The notes beneath the pieces are model-generated. The model was not told the DNA's origin and did not search any database. It saw only the letters and a list, made by a program, of their open reading frames with translations. 64,000 nucleotides of DNA from Albugo candida (lineage: Eukaryota > Oomycota > Peronosporomycetes > Albuginales > Albuginaceae): contig CAJNAR010000151.1 in NCBI GenBank assembly GCA_905220665.1, forward strand, positions 372,001 through 436,000. The letters are read 5' to 3'. Positions 9,662 to 20,429 of this stretch are shown here, one piece after another. The number at the start of each line of letters is the position of its first letter. Within the stretch, counting starts at the first letter, position 1. The position numbers and the translations under genes were made by a program.

Positions 9662-12199
9662 GTTTGAAATTAATCTTGCTTGTTGGATGATACAGATGGA
9701 AATGTTGATACGATCTAGTGAGCTTCTTCTAGACTGAAAATTGCGAAATGAGAAAACGTTACACTCATAGTATTGTGCCCGTTAGCAGCGGGGAGTGCCC
9801 TATATGGATACATACGGTACAGAGGCAGATAAATAGTATTTATATCAGAGGTGGTTACAACGTTAGGGCTACCTCCCTATTCCCCGTGCTCAATGCACCA
9901 ATGAGGGGCGGTATAGAAGTATAAAGTTTAAACTTGAATGTGTCGCAGGGAACCGGTGCCCTTTTGATTCTGCCAAACACAATACCCTAGACTAGGGAAC
10001 ACCTAAAATTATGGTGAAGAGAAAAAAATCGTTCTTGTTCCTCTCTAACCGTCTAAAGTATTTACTTCCGCCTGAACAACTCCGACACTCGTCTCTCTAG
10101 ACTCGTGAACATTACACTTCAACTCTCACCGCAGATCGAGCATAATCTGGACTATGATGTCTAACAGGCCAAGGAAATGCTAAATCTCTCCCGCCTCTTC
10201 AATTTATGTTCGTTAATGTCGCAAGTTGAATGGTTTTAGTGGAAACTTTTCGATTTTCCATAAACTGAATGCGACATTTGACCCGTTTTGTTGCGCTTCT
10301 CGATTCAAGCTCGCAATCAAATGGAATAAGTTCCGTGTGCAAATCACCCACAATCCTTACTCGTTTCACTTAATTATCTGCGAATCATCTACCGCTATTG
10401 AAGGGTGCAACACCATCATACGCTTACGCATTGTAGAGCGCTGATCCATCTTCCGAATGCATCGGATTTGAAGGACAACATAAACTGATCTAGAATACCA
10501 AGTAGCAAGGTTTCAAGTGAGCTTTGTCAAACTCACAGCATGATACATTCGGACCAAAAGCAACTCGTTCCGTTCAATAAAAGGTCAGCTGCCAATAACC
10601 ATTCTTGAAACGATACGGCAATCAAAGTGCGATATTCAACGTGGTTATCTGTTGCTGTCGGGAAGTATCAGTCACAACGGAAACATATTTCTGCAGCTTT
10701 GCATGTTTTGGCGCGCGCCTAACTCAATCATCACGTTATTGAATTATTGTCCCTCTTCTGAAGTTTTATATCATATCGCAGCAAAAGTGAGCACAACGGC
10801 GACAAAGCGGTGTGTCGATAGCCGATCTTACACCCGATCAGAAAATAATTACAATCGGTAGGATTGAGTTGATCCGCGTATTATTCCAGGAAAATTTCGA
10901 ATGGAAGAAAGCAAATCTTTCGGACACATTGTCACATAGTTCAAAGGGAGGACTGCTGACAAATCGCAAGTTTACAGTAAACTATGAAGAAAAGTGCACT
11001 TTTTAAGAACGCGTATTTGTTCAATAGGAATGTACCAATAGTTCGTGTGCTCACCAATGATTATTACCGCAAAAACACATCTTCCTCACTGATATGCTGT
11101 GTTCATTTGTCTCGACTGTTTATTACGTGCATTGTATGAGCTTTCCGACAGTCACACAATCACCAGCAATGCTGCTAACTCATACGGCAATGTGACATTT
11201 CAAGTGAAAGTCGGATTTATTTACTTACTACTCTTGTGTTACGATCATCTTTGCATGACACCACCACCATCAGGCTCAACGCGTACTGACGCGACCCTTT
11301 ACCATCGCTTTTACCATCGCTTTTTTAATATACTATGGGTAATTCTCTGTCACACTTTCTATATATAAACGACCAGTGAACCTGTATACTACAAGCGCAA
11401 GGAATCATTGAGAAGCATCCATTGTGTCAGACAAAAGAACATTGGCCAACTTAAGGCGGTCAAGCTGACTCATTTGCTCTTCTTGAGCTTATCGCCCTAG
11501 ACAATTGCGAAGCTATCACTCACAATACAGCCAAGAAACAAAAGTACCCCTCGGAAACCTAAGCTGGAATTGAGAGGTATAATATCGAATATGCAACAAT
11601 TTCTGCTATTGCGTTCATGGTGCAATAAGATTCAATGGTATCAGACGGCTCAGATTGCAATGAGGAGCAAAGAATTTCTCATCAATTACGCACTTCCGTA
11701 CTCTGCATCCCTGGTGCGATTGTTATCGTTTCCACAGCTAATGGAATACTTGTTTTGTTATGGAAAATATCATTTTGTGCCATATTGCTAGACGGATGAT
11801 CTAAAGCTTTGGTGGCTGTACGTCATACACACACGAGCCTGTCTTTTACGGTGATTAAGGCTGTTACCTGGTGAAAGTACCAAGCCATGAAAACTGAAAA
11901 ACGTTGTGCATACATAATTAGACAAATATACCATGCCACGAAGACTTATAGGTGCTCTGCCACATAATTAGAAAATCAAGTCAGATCGCCGTTTCCACAG
12001 ATGTTATATTGTAAGCGCTCCAGGCTTCATCTTAAGTACCTGTGTTGAATTTTTGATGCGATAATTGAAAGCCCGTGTACTTATTCATCAAATCTCGTAG
12101 ACTGATCCCCACTCCTTCATATGGTTTTTCACGGGCATTAGCCTTCATAATGTATACTGTGTATAAGCGGCACCTTCAAAAATGGTATGCGGTTTGCCA
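9662..12199. other. Gene-free spacer
   Basis: About 2.5 kb with only short, low-quality open frames. No recognisable protein family, splice pattern or terminal repeats. It separates the left phosphatase-like/NMT array from the right one. Confidence 0.4.
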
Positions 12200-12214
12200 C
12201 ATCTCGCAACATGT

Positions 12215-12794
12215 TTAGAAGCAGCACGTAACCAGAAAATTTTTGTGCAAGCTCGGAACCACTCGAGAACTCCTTGAAATTTTTATTGCATCTATAAAGC
12301 TTCCACTTTTGTGACTGTTTTTAGCTACCACCATGGGATGTTGCCCAACCACAAAGTACAATTGATGCCTTTTGAATGCGTTGTGAATAATAATGTATAT
12401 ATTCATCTGTTATCAATTTGTGTTCACAAAATGCACTGTAAAATGGGAGCTTATTGTAAGGAAATAATCGTCATGGCAGCGTTCCGTATTCTGGCATTTG
12501 TGAAGCTTTTTTGCAAAGAGGCAGATCCGAGAATGTTGGTTACACCCAGCACGTAAACCACGGCACGTTTAAGTAATCTACGCTGAAACTCTCTTAACAC
12601 ACGTCATTCCATTTCCGGTCCTCGCAACCCTTACAACCCTTCTTGTCAAAGTAATTGCCTGCAAAGACAGTCAAGTCGATTTTGTATCTAAAATTTTTTA
12701 CAAATTCACCTAGGATGGCATGAAATTCATTTCTTTTCTCTGAACCTGTACCGGCAACTTCCAAAAAAAAGTATCTCCTAGACATTTCCAGCAA
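12215..12794 (-). pseudogene. Decayed phosphatase-like remnant
   Basis: Reading leftwards on the minus strand, successive frames give AILGEFVKNFRYKIDLTVFAGNYF and GCEDRKW (motif II region, cf. AIGDKLV...IDFVVMTGNNF), then VPWFT (12560s, followed by a frame break and stop), then NILGSASLQKSF (cf. MLGNPSAQYTLHK), and finally YFVVGQHPMVVAK (12340s, cf. IVVGHHPMTAAK of the copy at 14374). The order is right for one gene, but several stops and shifts break it. The closest relative by eye is the copy at 14374-15347. Confidence 0.65.
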
Positions 12795-12799
12795 TTTCT

Positions 12800-14373
12800 A
12801 ATTCTCCTTCACGAATGGGATGCTTTAGTGGTACACTCACAGTAGATTCGACTAAAAAATACGAAAACATTTTCAGCCATTTCAGCCGTCTGCAAGCTGA
12901 TATTGACATCACTAGCTTCTCCATCTTGTTGGACTACGAACAGCGGCGTAAATTTGCAGAATGACGGAAAGCTCTTGATCTTACAACTTATCTCAGACTT
13001 GTTGACAGGCTGTGATTGCTTCTACAATCAGTCGGGTTATTTTGTGACGCTGGGCTTGTGTAGTATATTCTAGCAATGTGACGACATGTGGATAGATAAT
13101 CGCTATAGTTGCGATGACACGGAATGGTTGTGAAGAACTGGAAGTAGGTATTCGTAGAATACAAGGACGACTATGCTGAGGTGTGTTGTCAGCTGTCCAG
13201 AATTCGACAGAACCACCGAAAATTTTTGCTATGCTAAGCACAGGAAGTTGAATGAAATGCATTGTATTTGTCCTACAATGTGGTGATGTCATTAAACTCC
13301 TAGAATTTTGATGTTAGATGCGCTAATATTGGTTAACGTGCCCCGTTCGCTCGCGTCAGTGATCAACGCCGAAACTGACTCAACTCACCATCCATGAGAT
13401 TCCGCTATTTCAATGGCGTAATTTGTATGGGCAATCTGTAGGTAAAGTGATTTTCTTTCCATATATTCGAGGCGATAGTATGACTCGTAATGTAACTCTT
13501 TTTTGCTTAAAAAAGTATTCTGGCTGCACCTTGAACCTCCACTTGAGGCTTGTACCGCTTCCTTCTCAACATATAGACGATTTAGACAATTCAGAGCTAT
13601 GGGATGTTGACTTCTACAGATATAATACTGTCCCTTTAGGCACCCCACAAATATCGAAGCAGGGGTTACTGAAAATATGGAATGCTCAATGCGTATTTGA
13701 AGTATCTTACATTTCTAGAGCTATCAAACTGTATTGAGCCATGTACGCGGCCGAGCACAATCTTGCATCGAAAGCCCCTGTTATCGTCTAGCATAAGTGC
13801 TCAGCTTCCACTTATCATGTAGTAAAGGGATCTAGAACACTAATTAAAGAAGCACGCCATCATCGAGACGCTCATGACATCCAATGCGTATTGATTTTCC
13901 ATTGCCTGGTTTTACTCAGTTCAATCTACTTTGATGATGCTGGCAAATTTATGCAGTTATGCGAGTAGCTCCATTGATGTTATTCGACGGCATTAGTGCT
14001 CTATATGTATTTGAATGGATATCCTCACTCTGCTTAGTGCGATTGTACTGGAACCCAAGGTTAAGAATATCATCAAGGCATACTTCGAATAGGAAGGGAC
14101 GTGAATAATCCCAATAGCAAGCCATGATACTCTTGGCGGGTGCACATTACACACGTACAAACTGTCTTACACAATTAACCTAGTGATTGGGGTGGAATGA
14201 AGCAAGAATCAAGGCGTCAAAGCATCATGGGGCTAGACATCATAATTCAGCAATGAATGCAAAGATCGTATTAATTGAGACGTCTCTATTCAGACCCAGA
14301 ACGTTCCGCAAATAGGATGGATAATGGCTCGAGGCATTGACTCAGTCCAAGTACCCCCTTCCTCTCGACCGTT
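12800..14373. other. No gene recognised
   Basis: Contains an open frame at 13423-13737 (+) of 104 codons and one at 12993-13292 (-), neither with recognisable motifs. Nothing here can be supported as a gene. Confidence 0.35.
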
Positions 14374-15347
14374 TTACCATATAAAAAATTTCACCTGTTG
14401 CGTAAATGTCTCCGTATTAACAACGATCAGCGCGAAGCCGTTTAAATTTTCAACATTCTGCTCAAAAAGGTGTTGTCCAGCGGACAGGATGTCGTTGTAA
14501 GTCGTCGGGATGATACCGCCACCACTCGCAGATATAATATGTGCTTTGTCATCTTTCTCAAAATGTTGTAAAGTGAGGAGATGGCCACATATGTACGTTG
14601 GAAATATTTTTTTGTGGATTTCTTGGACCAGTACGAACTCCCTTGAAGCCCGCCTTGGGGGTGTACAGAGCCTCCAATTTTTTTCGCTGCCGTCATGGGA
14701 TGATGCCCAACCACAATGTGAGGTTTATCCGTTTCGATCGTGTCGAGTACTTTATGGAAATGTCGCGAACAAACATTTGTGTTAGTGAAGAAAATTCGGA
14801 ATCGTTTGTTTATCCTAAGTAGATAAGATTCACTAGGCGTGACCCAATACTTGAACAGTGAATCCACGCCTTCGTGTTTGTATGAATCATACTGCACAGG
14901 CAACCATCCCTTCATCTCATTTTCACCCAGAACAGAAAACCACTGGACGTCCAGCATCTTCACATTCAGACGTTCGAACCAGTTAGTTATCCATTTGTCG
15001 TCTCTATAACTGCGTGGTCCGCTTTCCTCAAATTGGTTGCCTGTCATGACAGCAAAGTCGATAAAATGCTTCATCTCTCCAAGCTTGACTTTGAGCGCTT
15101 TATAAAATCCGTTCATTACCGGAATACCTGTGCTACCCAGAACAATAAAATTTACTTCATTATTGGGTCTCCAGATATCTATGTTTACATGACGAATGGC
15201 ATCCCCCACCCATTTTATAGGCAACACAGTGAGGCTGATTGCATGATGGGGATCATTGTATGTTATTTGTCTTGGCTCATTATTACCCGAGTGAACACTC
15301 TGGATATACACCAACAGAAATGAGATAGATATCAATAGCGGCTTCAT
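14374..15347 (-). pseudogene. Secreted phosphatase-like protein 3, one frameshift
   Basis: Starts MKPLLISISFLLVYIQSVHSG, a clear signal peptide. Motifs: GSTG for GDxG, GNQFEES for GDNFYxxG, GENE for GNHD, GHHP kept, then GHLL for GHxH. The last third is only recovered in the -1 frame after an A7 run: upstream reading ends in unrelated text at 14442, while the shifted frame gives TYICGHLLTLQHF, SASGGG and NGFALIVVNT, all family-like, and a stop at 14374-14376. Either of two A7 runs (minus strand, near 14618 and 14679) could hold the break. As in copy 1, the shift sits at an A run, so a sequencing error or slippage cannot be excluded. Confidence 0.7.
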
Positions 15348-15589
15348 ACTTACTAAAGTATGTGAAGAGAGGCGAATTTCCGTATAAAAGGCTGGTCACA
15401 AAACTATATATCAATTCTTTAGAAGCTGTAATCGCTCATCGATTTATATCGTTGTGATGTGATGGCATACAAATTACAAGTCGCTATTTCACGTCTTGGC
15501 AACTCTATCGATACCAAAACAAGTCTGCTGATGTGTGATGCCATACCCTGTGCTAAAACAATCTCGTTATCGATGAGATCATTTCGTAG

Positions 15590-15865
15590 ATTGCTAAAAA
15601 AAGGCATAAGAAATTGGACGCACGAATTCATTCTGAAGTGTGGTGACAATTATGACGCTTTCCGAATGTGATGCGATTTGATCTCACGTATTATGGTGAA
15701 ACGAAGCGATTCGATGTGTTTGATGCTCTTTCACTGATAAACAGCGCCAAAAAAATTCAAGGAAGGGAGATTTGTCCGGGCGATGGCGACTGACGTTATT
15801 ATTTGTTTGCTTGGAGATGCCCGTGTATGACGAGCGATAAAGTGAGACGTGGGCTGTCCTAGTGA
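15590..15865 (+). pseudogene. N-myristoyltransferase C-terminal remnant (copy C)
   Basis: From 15690 the plus strand reads RFDVFDALSLINSAKK, then EICPGDGD, a stop, RYYLFAWRCPCMTSDKV, clearly the last 60 residues of NMT with stops and shifts. Weaker match extends left to about 15590 (acgctttccgaatgtgatg against the MTLTNLMHD codons). It is convergent with phosphatase-like copy 4 at a spacing (about 730 bp) very like that of the intact pair at 6188/6908, but on swapped strands. This marks an inverted copy of the same unit. Confidence 0.75.
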
Positions 15866-16595
15866 ATATCTTGATCGAATTGCCTGTCAATGTGAAGCAA
15901 CTTTGATTCAGGATGAAGGAAATATAGAATCTTTCGACGAACTGACGTGTACTTACAGTAAAGTTGGCGTGCGTTTCCACATGATAGTTTTGATTGCGTG
16001 CGATGCTCTTCTAGTCAATGTATAAAAGTCCATCATTATCGGACGATTAGGCGCTTTAATTTGGATGAGTGATTTCTCGCGTGGATGTGAATGCTCGCGA
16101 TCGCTTCTTACACACGTACGTGACATCGATGTAAAACGCTATCTATCACTATGTGACAACAATCTCCTCCGGATTGGTGCTTCTAGTCTCTGGAGGACAA
16201 CCGTTTTATCGTGAGAGTGGAAATCAGATTTCGATTTTACCATTCTTCGTACAGTGTGGCAATTAAAAAGGGTGACATACAAAGAGGTTTTTCTCCGCAA
16301 GTTCTCACTCTTCTTCAGCTAGCATTGGGTGATTGTGATGCTGCTTTGTAGCCTTGGGCGCGTCCCTGACTCATCTCATGCGTCAATGAACGTTTGTCTC
16401 TCGCCTCATAATGTTGATCAATTCAAAGAACAACTTGACTTTAATGCGGTGATTACCGATCTTGCACTCGATCACGAAGGAATTAACGTATTGAGGTTCA
16501 GTACCTTATGTGAACGCTAGATTGGAAAAAGCAGCGAAGGCTCTCGGGCGCTTGTCACACGATAGAAAAAAACATAAAGATGGTAAGAAGTCCAT

Positions 16596-17786
16596 TCAAT
16601 TAATTCCGAAAGAATGCTGTTCGTCGTGAGAATAAAGTCTTTGTCTGATTGGATCTTCCCAATGAAAAGCTCCATATCGATTGTACTCGAAAGTGAAAAA
16701 TTCCACCTGCTTTGTGTCACTGTTCTTCATGATGGTTATTTGTGCAAAGCCATATAATTTTTTATTGAACTGGTCCGTTGGTGTATTTCCACGACCATTT
16801 GATCCATTCATTGCAACTGCACTCTGAAAGTCGCTAAAACGCCACGTGATCAAACCACCACTTGTCCCAACAACAATATGAGACCTTTTGTCTTCCTTCT
16901 TATGTTTCAATACGGGATCGTGGCCGCATATGTAAGTTTCGAAGTGCCTCGAGCGTAATGCTATAATGTTCGATCGGAGTAGAGACGTTCCGTCATGGTG
17001 CATCGGGTCGTCGATGGGGTGATGTCCGATCACAATCTCCGCAGCTTCGTTTGTAACACCGGAAAATACCCGGTCTATTGGTTTTGAAGCCTTTTTGTTT
17101 GTGTTCAGAAAAAATAGTCTGACCTGTCGGTCTATGATAAGAAAATAATTTTCACTGGGAGTGATCCAGTACTTGGACATCTCTTCCTTGCCTTTACATT
17201 TGTGAAGAGTATATTGCGCTGAAGGATTACCAAGCATGTCTTTATCACCCAAAACCGTGAACCACGGGACGTTTAATTCTTCCACTCTTAATCGCTCGAA
17301 CCACACTTTCTCCCATTGCGGATCATTACAGTCCTGGACTCCTCTATCGAGAAAGTTATTGCCCGTCATGACAATAAAGTCGATACTATCTTTTAGAGAT
17401 ACAAGCTTGTCTCCAATAGCTGCATGAAACCCGTCTATTCTCATGTTTTCATGATAATGTGCAATACCCGCATTACCCAGTACAATAAATCTCACCACAC
17501 TTTTATCGTTTGCGCTTTTACTTGTCGTCATTTTAACTCGCCGATAAGGTAAGCTTTCGTCTTTCAGCGCTACCGTCACGCGAGATTTTCTAATGTCGCT
17601 ACCTTTATGCAAGTGGAAGTCAACTGTTCGTTCTTCCACATCCTCATCCATCCCGACCCAGTGCTGTTTAGCTTTCATATATTCGAGACCTATTTTTCTC
17701 CTTGATTGGTATGGTGACCTCATGACGTTCCCACATTGAAGGTTGCAGCCTGAAGTGAGAAATATTAAAGTCCACCTTTTTACCAT
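16596..17786 (-). CDS. Secreted pseudo-purple-acid-phosphatase 4
   Basis: Intact, 396 residues from the ATG at 17786 (MVKRWTLIFLTSGCNLQCG). I prefer this to an in-frame ATG at 17873 because it aligns with the other copies, gives a signal peptide and lies 27 bp after the core promoter motif; the longer reading would put that motif inside the coding region. Motif I is GNAG, II GNNFL, III GDKD, IV GHHP, V GHDP, so D14, D52, Tyr55, N91 and H223 (human TRAP numbering) are replaced and the two His of motifs IV and V-first are kept. It shares long identical stretches with copies 1 and 2 (GFHAAIGDKLVSLKD, CDDPQWE-type). It is probably secreted and not a classical phosphatase. Confidence 0.83.
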   Translation of the reverse strand: MVKRWTLIFLTSGCNLQCGNVMRSPYQSRRKIGLEYMKAKQHWVGMDEDVEERTVDFHLHKGSDIRKSRVTVALKDESLPYRRVKMTTSKSANDKSVVRFIVLGNAGIAHYHENMRIDGFHAAIGDKLVSLKDSIDFIVMTGNNFLDRGVQDCNDPQWEKVWFERLRVEELNVPWFTVLGDKDMLGNPSAQYTLHKCKGKEEMSKYWITPSENYFLIIDRQVRLFFLNTNKKASKPIDRVFSGVTNEAAEIVIGHHPIDDPMHHDGTSLLRSNIIALRSRHFETYICGHDPVLKHKKEDKRSHIVVGTSGGLITWRFSDFQSAVAMNGSNGRGNTPTDQFNKKLYGFAQITIMKNSDTKQVEFFTFEYNRYGAFHWEDPIRQRLYSHDEQHSFGIN

Positions 17787-17812
17787 GCTTGCTAATATGA
17801 GCACAGGGATGT

Positions 17813-17828
17813 AAATTTGAGAATGAGA
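17813..17828 (-). promoter_or_regulatory. Oomycete-type core promoter (Inr/FPR-like)
   Basis: The minus strand reads TCTCATTCTCAAATTT, identical to the element at 2481, followed by ACATC...TGTGCTCA and the start codon at 17786. This supports the downstream start choice for copy 4. Confidence 0.6.
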
Positions 17829-18501
17829 GATTGTTTGTTGATTTTGCAATTTTGACTGGTGTTGCACAGCCAAACAAAAAGCTTTCCTGCCCTACCGTTC
17901 ATAGAAAGCTATTGCAACCATACAATTCTCCGTCCTACAGTTCAATAAAGTATATTAAGTATTACCAGGATTTTACGGGAAAACTCAATAATTTGATAAA
18001 GTGGATGAGATGATCGCCGATAGTTCGAGTATACAACTAGTTCTGCCAATTGATGCCTCTGACGAGATACCAGACGAATCGGTGGTCTGTACCTATAAAG
18101 TACCTGTGTACATATCAGCGATTCGAGGATGCGGCAGCAACCAACGAAACTGAGTGCTTGAAGCCATTTAATCGAAAGAAAGACCGTAACATTGCCAATA
18201 TACTACAAGTGATTTCATCTGATTTCTATCACTTAGAGACGACGCAGCGCCCTGGTATTTGCCTAAAAAAATGGCTGTGTGCTTTCGATGACGTGCGTCT
18301 AAACGAATAGGTCCCTGGAGTTAACCAAGGTGATGTGACATTGACACAGATCTGGCAACCTCCTCTTCCTGACGTTCGTAAATATTGCCTCTTGTCAGCA
18401 GCACGACTTGTATAAATCTCTGTACGTATCACTCAATCTTTTTCCGTCAAATGATTATATAGCAATGAGAGGCACACTATCAGCTTCAACGCTATCAGAA
18501 C

Positions 18502-18696
18502 ATGTTCTTCGTAGTACTGCTTCTCCAAAAATTCATCCGTTTCAACGAGGTTCAAGCCGTCGAATATGGGTATGATGAATACCGTCGTTTCCGCACATTG
18601 AACCGCGAGATTAGTCGGTATGGAATGCTCAACTCGTTAGCCAAGTCTGGAGGCTTTATCTTGGATGTGCTAGAAGAGATCGACTCGCACCAGTAA
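18502..18696 (+). CDS. Possible small secreted protein
   Basis: 64 codons: MFFVVLLLQKFIRFNEVQA, a plausible short signal peptide, then a charged tail containing YGYDEYRRFRTLNREISRYG and ending VLEEIDSHQ. No cysteines and no family recognised. It lies between phosphatase-like copies 4 and 5. Amino-acid composition looks protein-like, but length alone gives little support and it could be chance. Confidence 0.25.
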   Translation: MFFVVLLLQKFIRFNEVQAVEYGYDEYRRFRTLNREISRYGMLNSLAKSGGFILDVLEEIDSHQ

Positions 18697-19365
18697 CATC
18701 GTGCATCGTCCAGCAGGAATAATTATATCAATCATCCGAAAGCCAGCCCCGGAGTGTACCAATCGGAGACGCACCTAATTTCAAACTGCATCAACACGTC
18801 ATTGCTTTTGACCCAACAGTAAACAAATCGCATCGACCCAAGCAGCCGTGTGCACTTTTGGAATCCGAAGGAAACACAATAGCTTCTTCAACCTTCCATC
18901 CACTTGTATTTTCTATGGTATTAGCATTCATGTTATGAGTTGCTTTTCATGATACAATGTGTCGGATGGCACTGCGCTGTATCTTGCTTATAGTGGATAT
19001 TTCCAGTCTGCAATGGGACAGATGGAAACAGTCGTACTTTACATACTCGCATTTCTGTGTGATTATTACTCATACCGCAAGTTATAGAACTTCTTAGTTC
19101 CTTCGTATATTTTCATTAATACTACAGCGAGCAGTATTTACAACCAAAAATGACATTTGCTTGAAACATTGCTCAGATCAAGCCCTTTTGTTATAAATTA
19201 GGCACTCGAAAGACCTGTTCAGATGTGCGCATAGCGCAAGTACACATCTGTACGTTGATTATTGGTCTCAAAAAAAACAATAGAGTCAAAGGCAAAGGCC
19301 TTGATGCGTGTGTTATATGATGAGGAAAAAAATAACAACAGTTTCTACCAAAGCTCTCCATTGTA

Positions 19366-20390
19366 TCAGACAGCTGTAGCTAGGGGCCCAGTACCCAGAT
19401 CCTTTTTCCAGCAATCCGATTTCTCATTATATGTGTGATAATACACATGCTTTTCTCTTGTGTCCGTATCAATTGATATCATTGCAAAGCGATATGATTC
19501 AGTGGACTCGGAAATTGACGCGATGTTCCTCTTATGCTCGATTTCAAAATGCGATTGGTCTTTTCCTAGCGCGAGTTGAATCTGCACAGTCCCGGATGCG
19601 TCAGCATATATGTACATTCCGCTCTCGGTTCGATCTTTGGGATATATTGCCCCAGGTATGGGTTGATGCCCTATCACAATTTGTGAGTCGACTAGTCCCG
19701 ATACGTGGGATTCGTCGTATCTTGCATATCTGTGTTGAAAAAAAGTATCTTGGTCTCAGACCGCGAGTTCAATTCCGACTTTGAGTTCGAGTTCGACTTC
19801 GACTTCAACATTGACTCCGACTTCGGATTTATGGAGAGGAAATAGTTCCCACTAGGAGTTGGGCGAAACTTGGCCATAGGATCGATACTTGAATACGTGT
19901 CAAAAGTATGCTGCAGGAAGGCAGCATTGTTCTCGTCCTTCATATCCAGGAGTGGAAACCAAGGCACTATTAAGACATCTGTCTGAAGATAAAAATACCA
20001 ATCAAGCCGTGGAAGGTTATCTGGGTCATTTGGCTTGTCTGGGCTGTCTGGGTCGTCACCACTTATAGGGCTATCATTCTCACATGTCTTGCCCGTCAAG
20101 ACAGCAAATTGGATTTCGGGGATGAAGTCACCGACCTTAAGCTTCAAACTTGAACGAAATTTTTTCGTGGTCGGACCAGTACAAGGCAGCACAAGGAACC
20201 TTATCCACTTTATCGGTTGTTTAATCCGCATTACAATTTGACGAAAATCGTACTGTCGACTGAGTGCAGCTACAGTCACATGTGGTTTATTTGCAGATAT
20301 TAACACTATTTCTTTCCCATTATAATCCTGGTTCATTGCAACCGTCTCACTCCTCAATGAAAGAAAGATTGATATCCACACCTTCTTCAT
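19366..20390 (-). pseudogene. Secreted phosphatase-like protein 5, frame broken, most diverged
   Basis: Starts MKKVWISIFLSLRSETVA (signal peptide; ATG at 20390). Family order is kept: KWIRFLVLPCTG (motif I), IQFAVLTGK (II), IVPWFPLLDM (III), ILFFNTD, then IVIGHQP (IV) in the -1 frame. The first reading stops at 19692; the second opens upstream of 19677 as HVSGLVDSQIVIGHQP, which aligns with VFSGVTNEAAEIVIGHHP of copy 4. One base is missing between them, with no intron possible. Two acidic/serine-rich simple inserts (DDPDSPDKPNDPD and an S/K/N/E stretch before KILFF) are unique to this copy, and motif V is absent. It is very probably inactive. Confidence 0.65.
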
Positions 20391-20412
20391 GCTTGCAGGG
20401 GTAAAGAGATGC

Positions 20413-20428
20413 AACTTCGGAAATGAGA
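20413..20428 (-). promoter_or_regulatory. Oomycete-type core promoter (Inr/FPR-like)
   Basis: The minus strand reads TCTCATTTCCGAAGTT, then GCATCTCTTTACCCC and the start at 20390. This is the same layout as the elements before copies 1, 2 and 4. Confidence 0.5.
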
Positions 20429-20429
20429 C

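Noticed and set aside
9662..14373. Search for tRNA, rRNA or CRISPR-like repeats in the gene-free stretch
   Set aside because: No cloverleaf, rRNA core or regularly spaced repeats were seen by eye. A covariance-model scan would be needed to be sure.
16596..17873. Longer start (17873) for phosphatase-like copy 4
   Set aside because: It would place the core promoter motif inside the coding region and bury the signal peptide at residue 30; other copies start at the equivalent of 17786.
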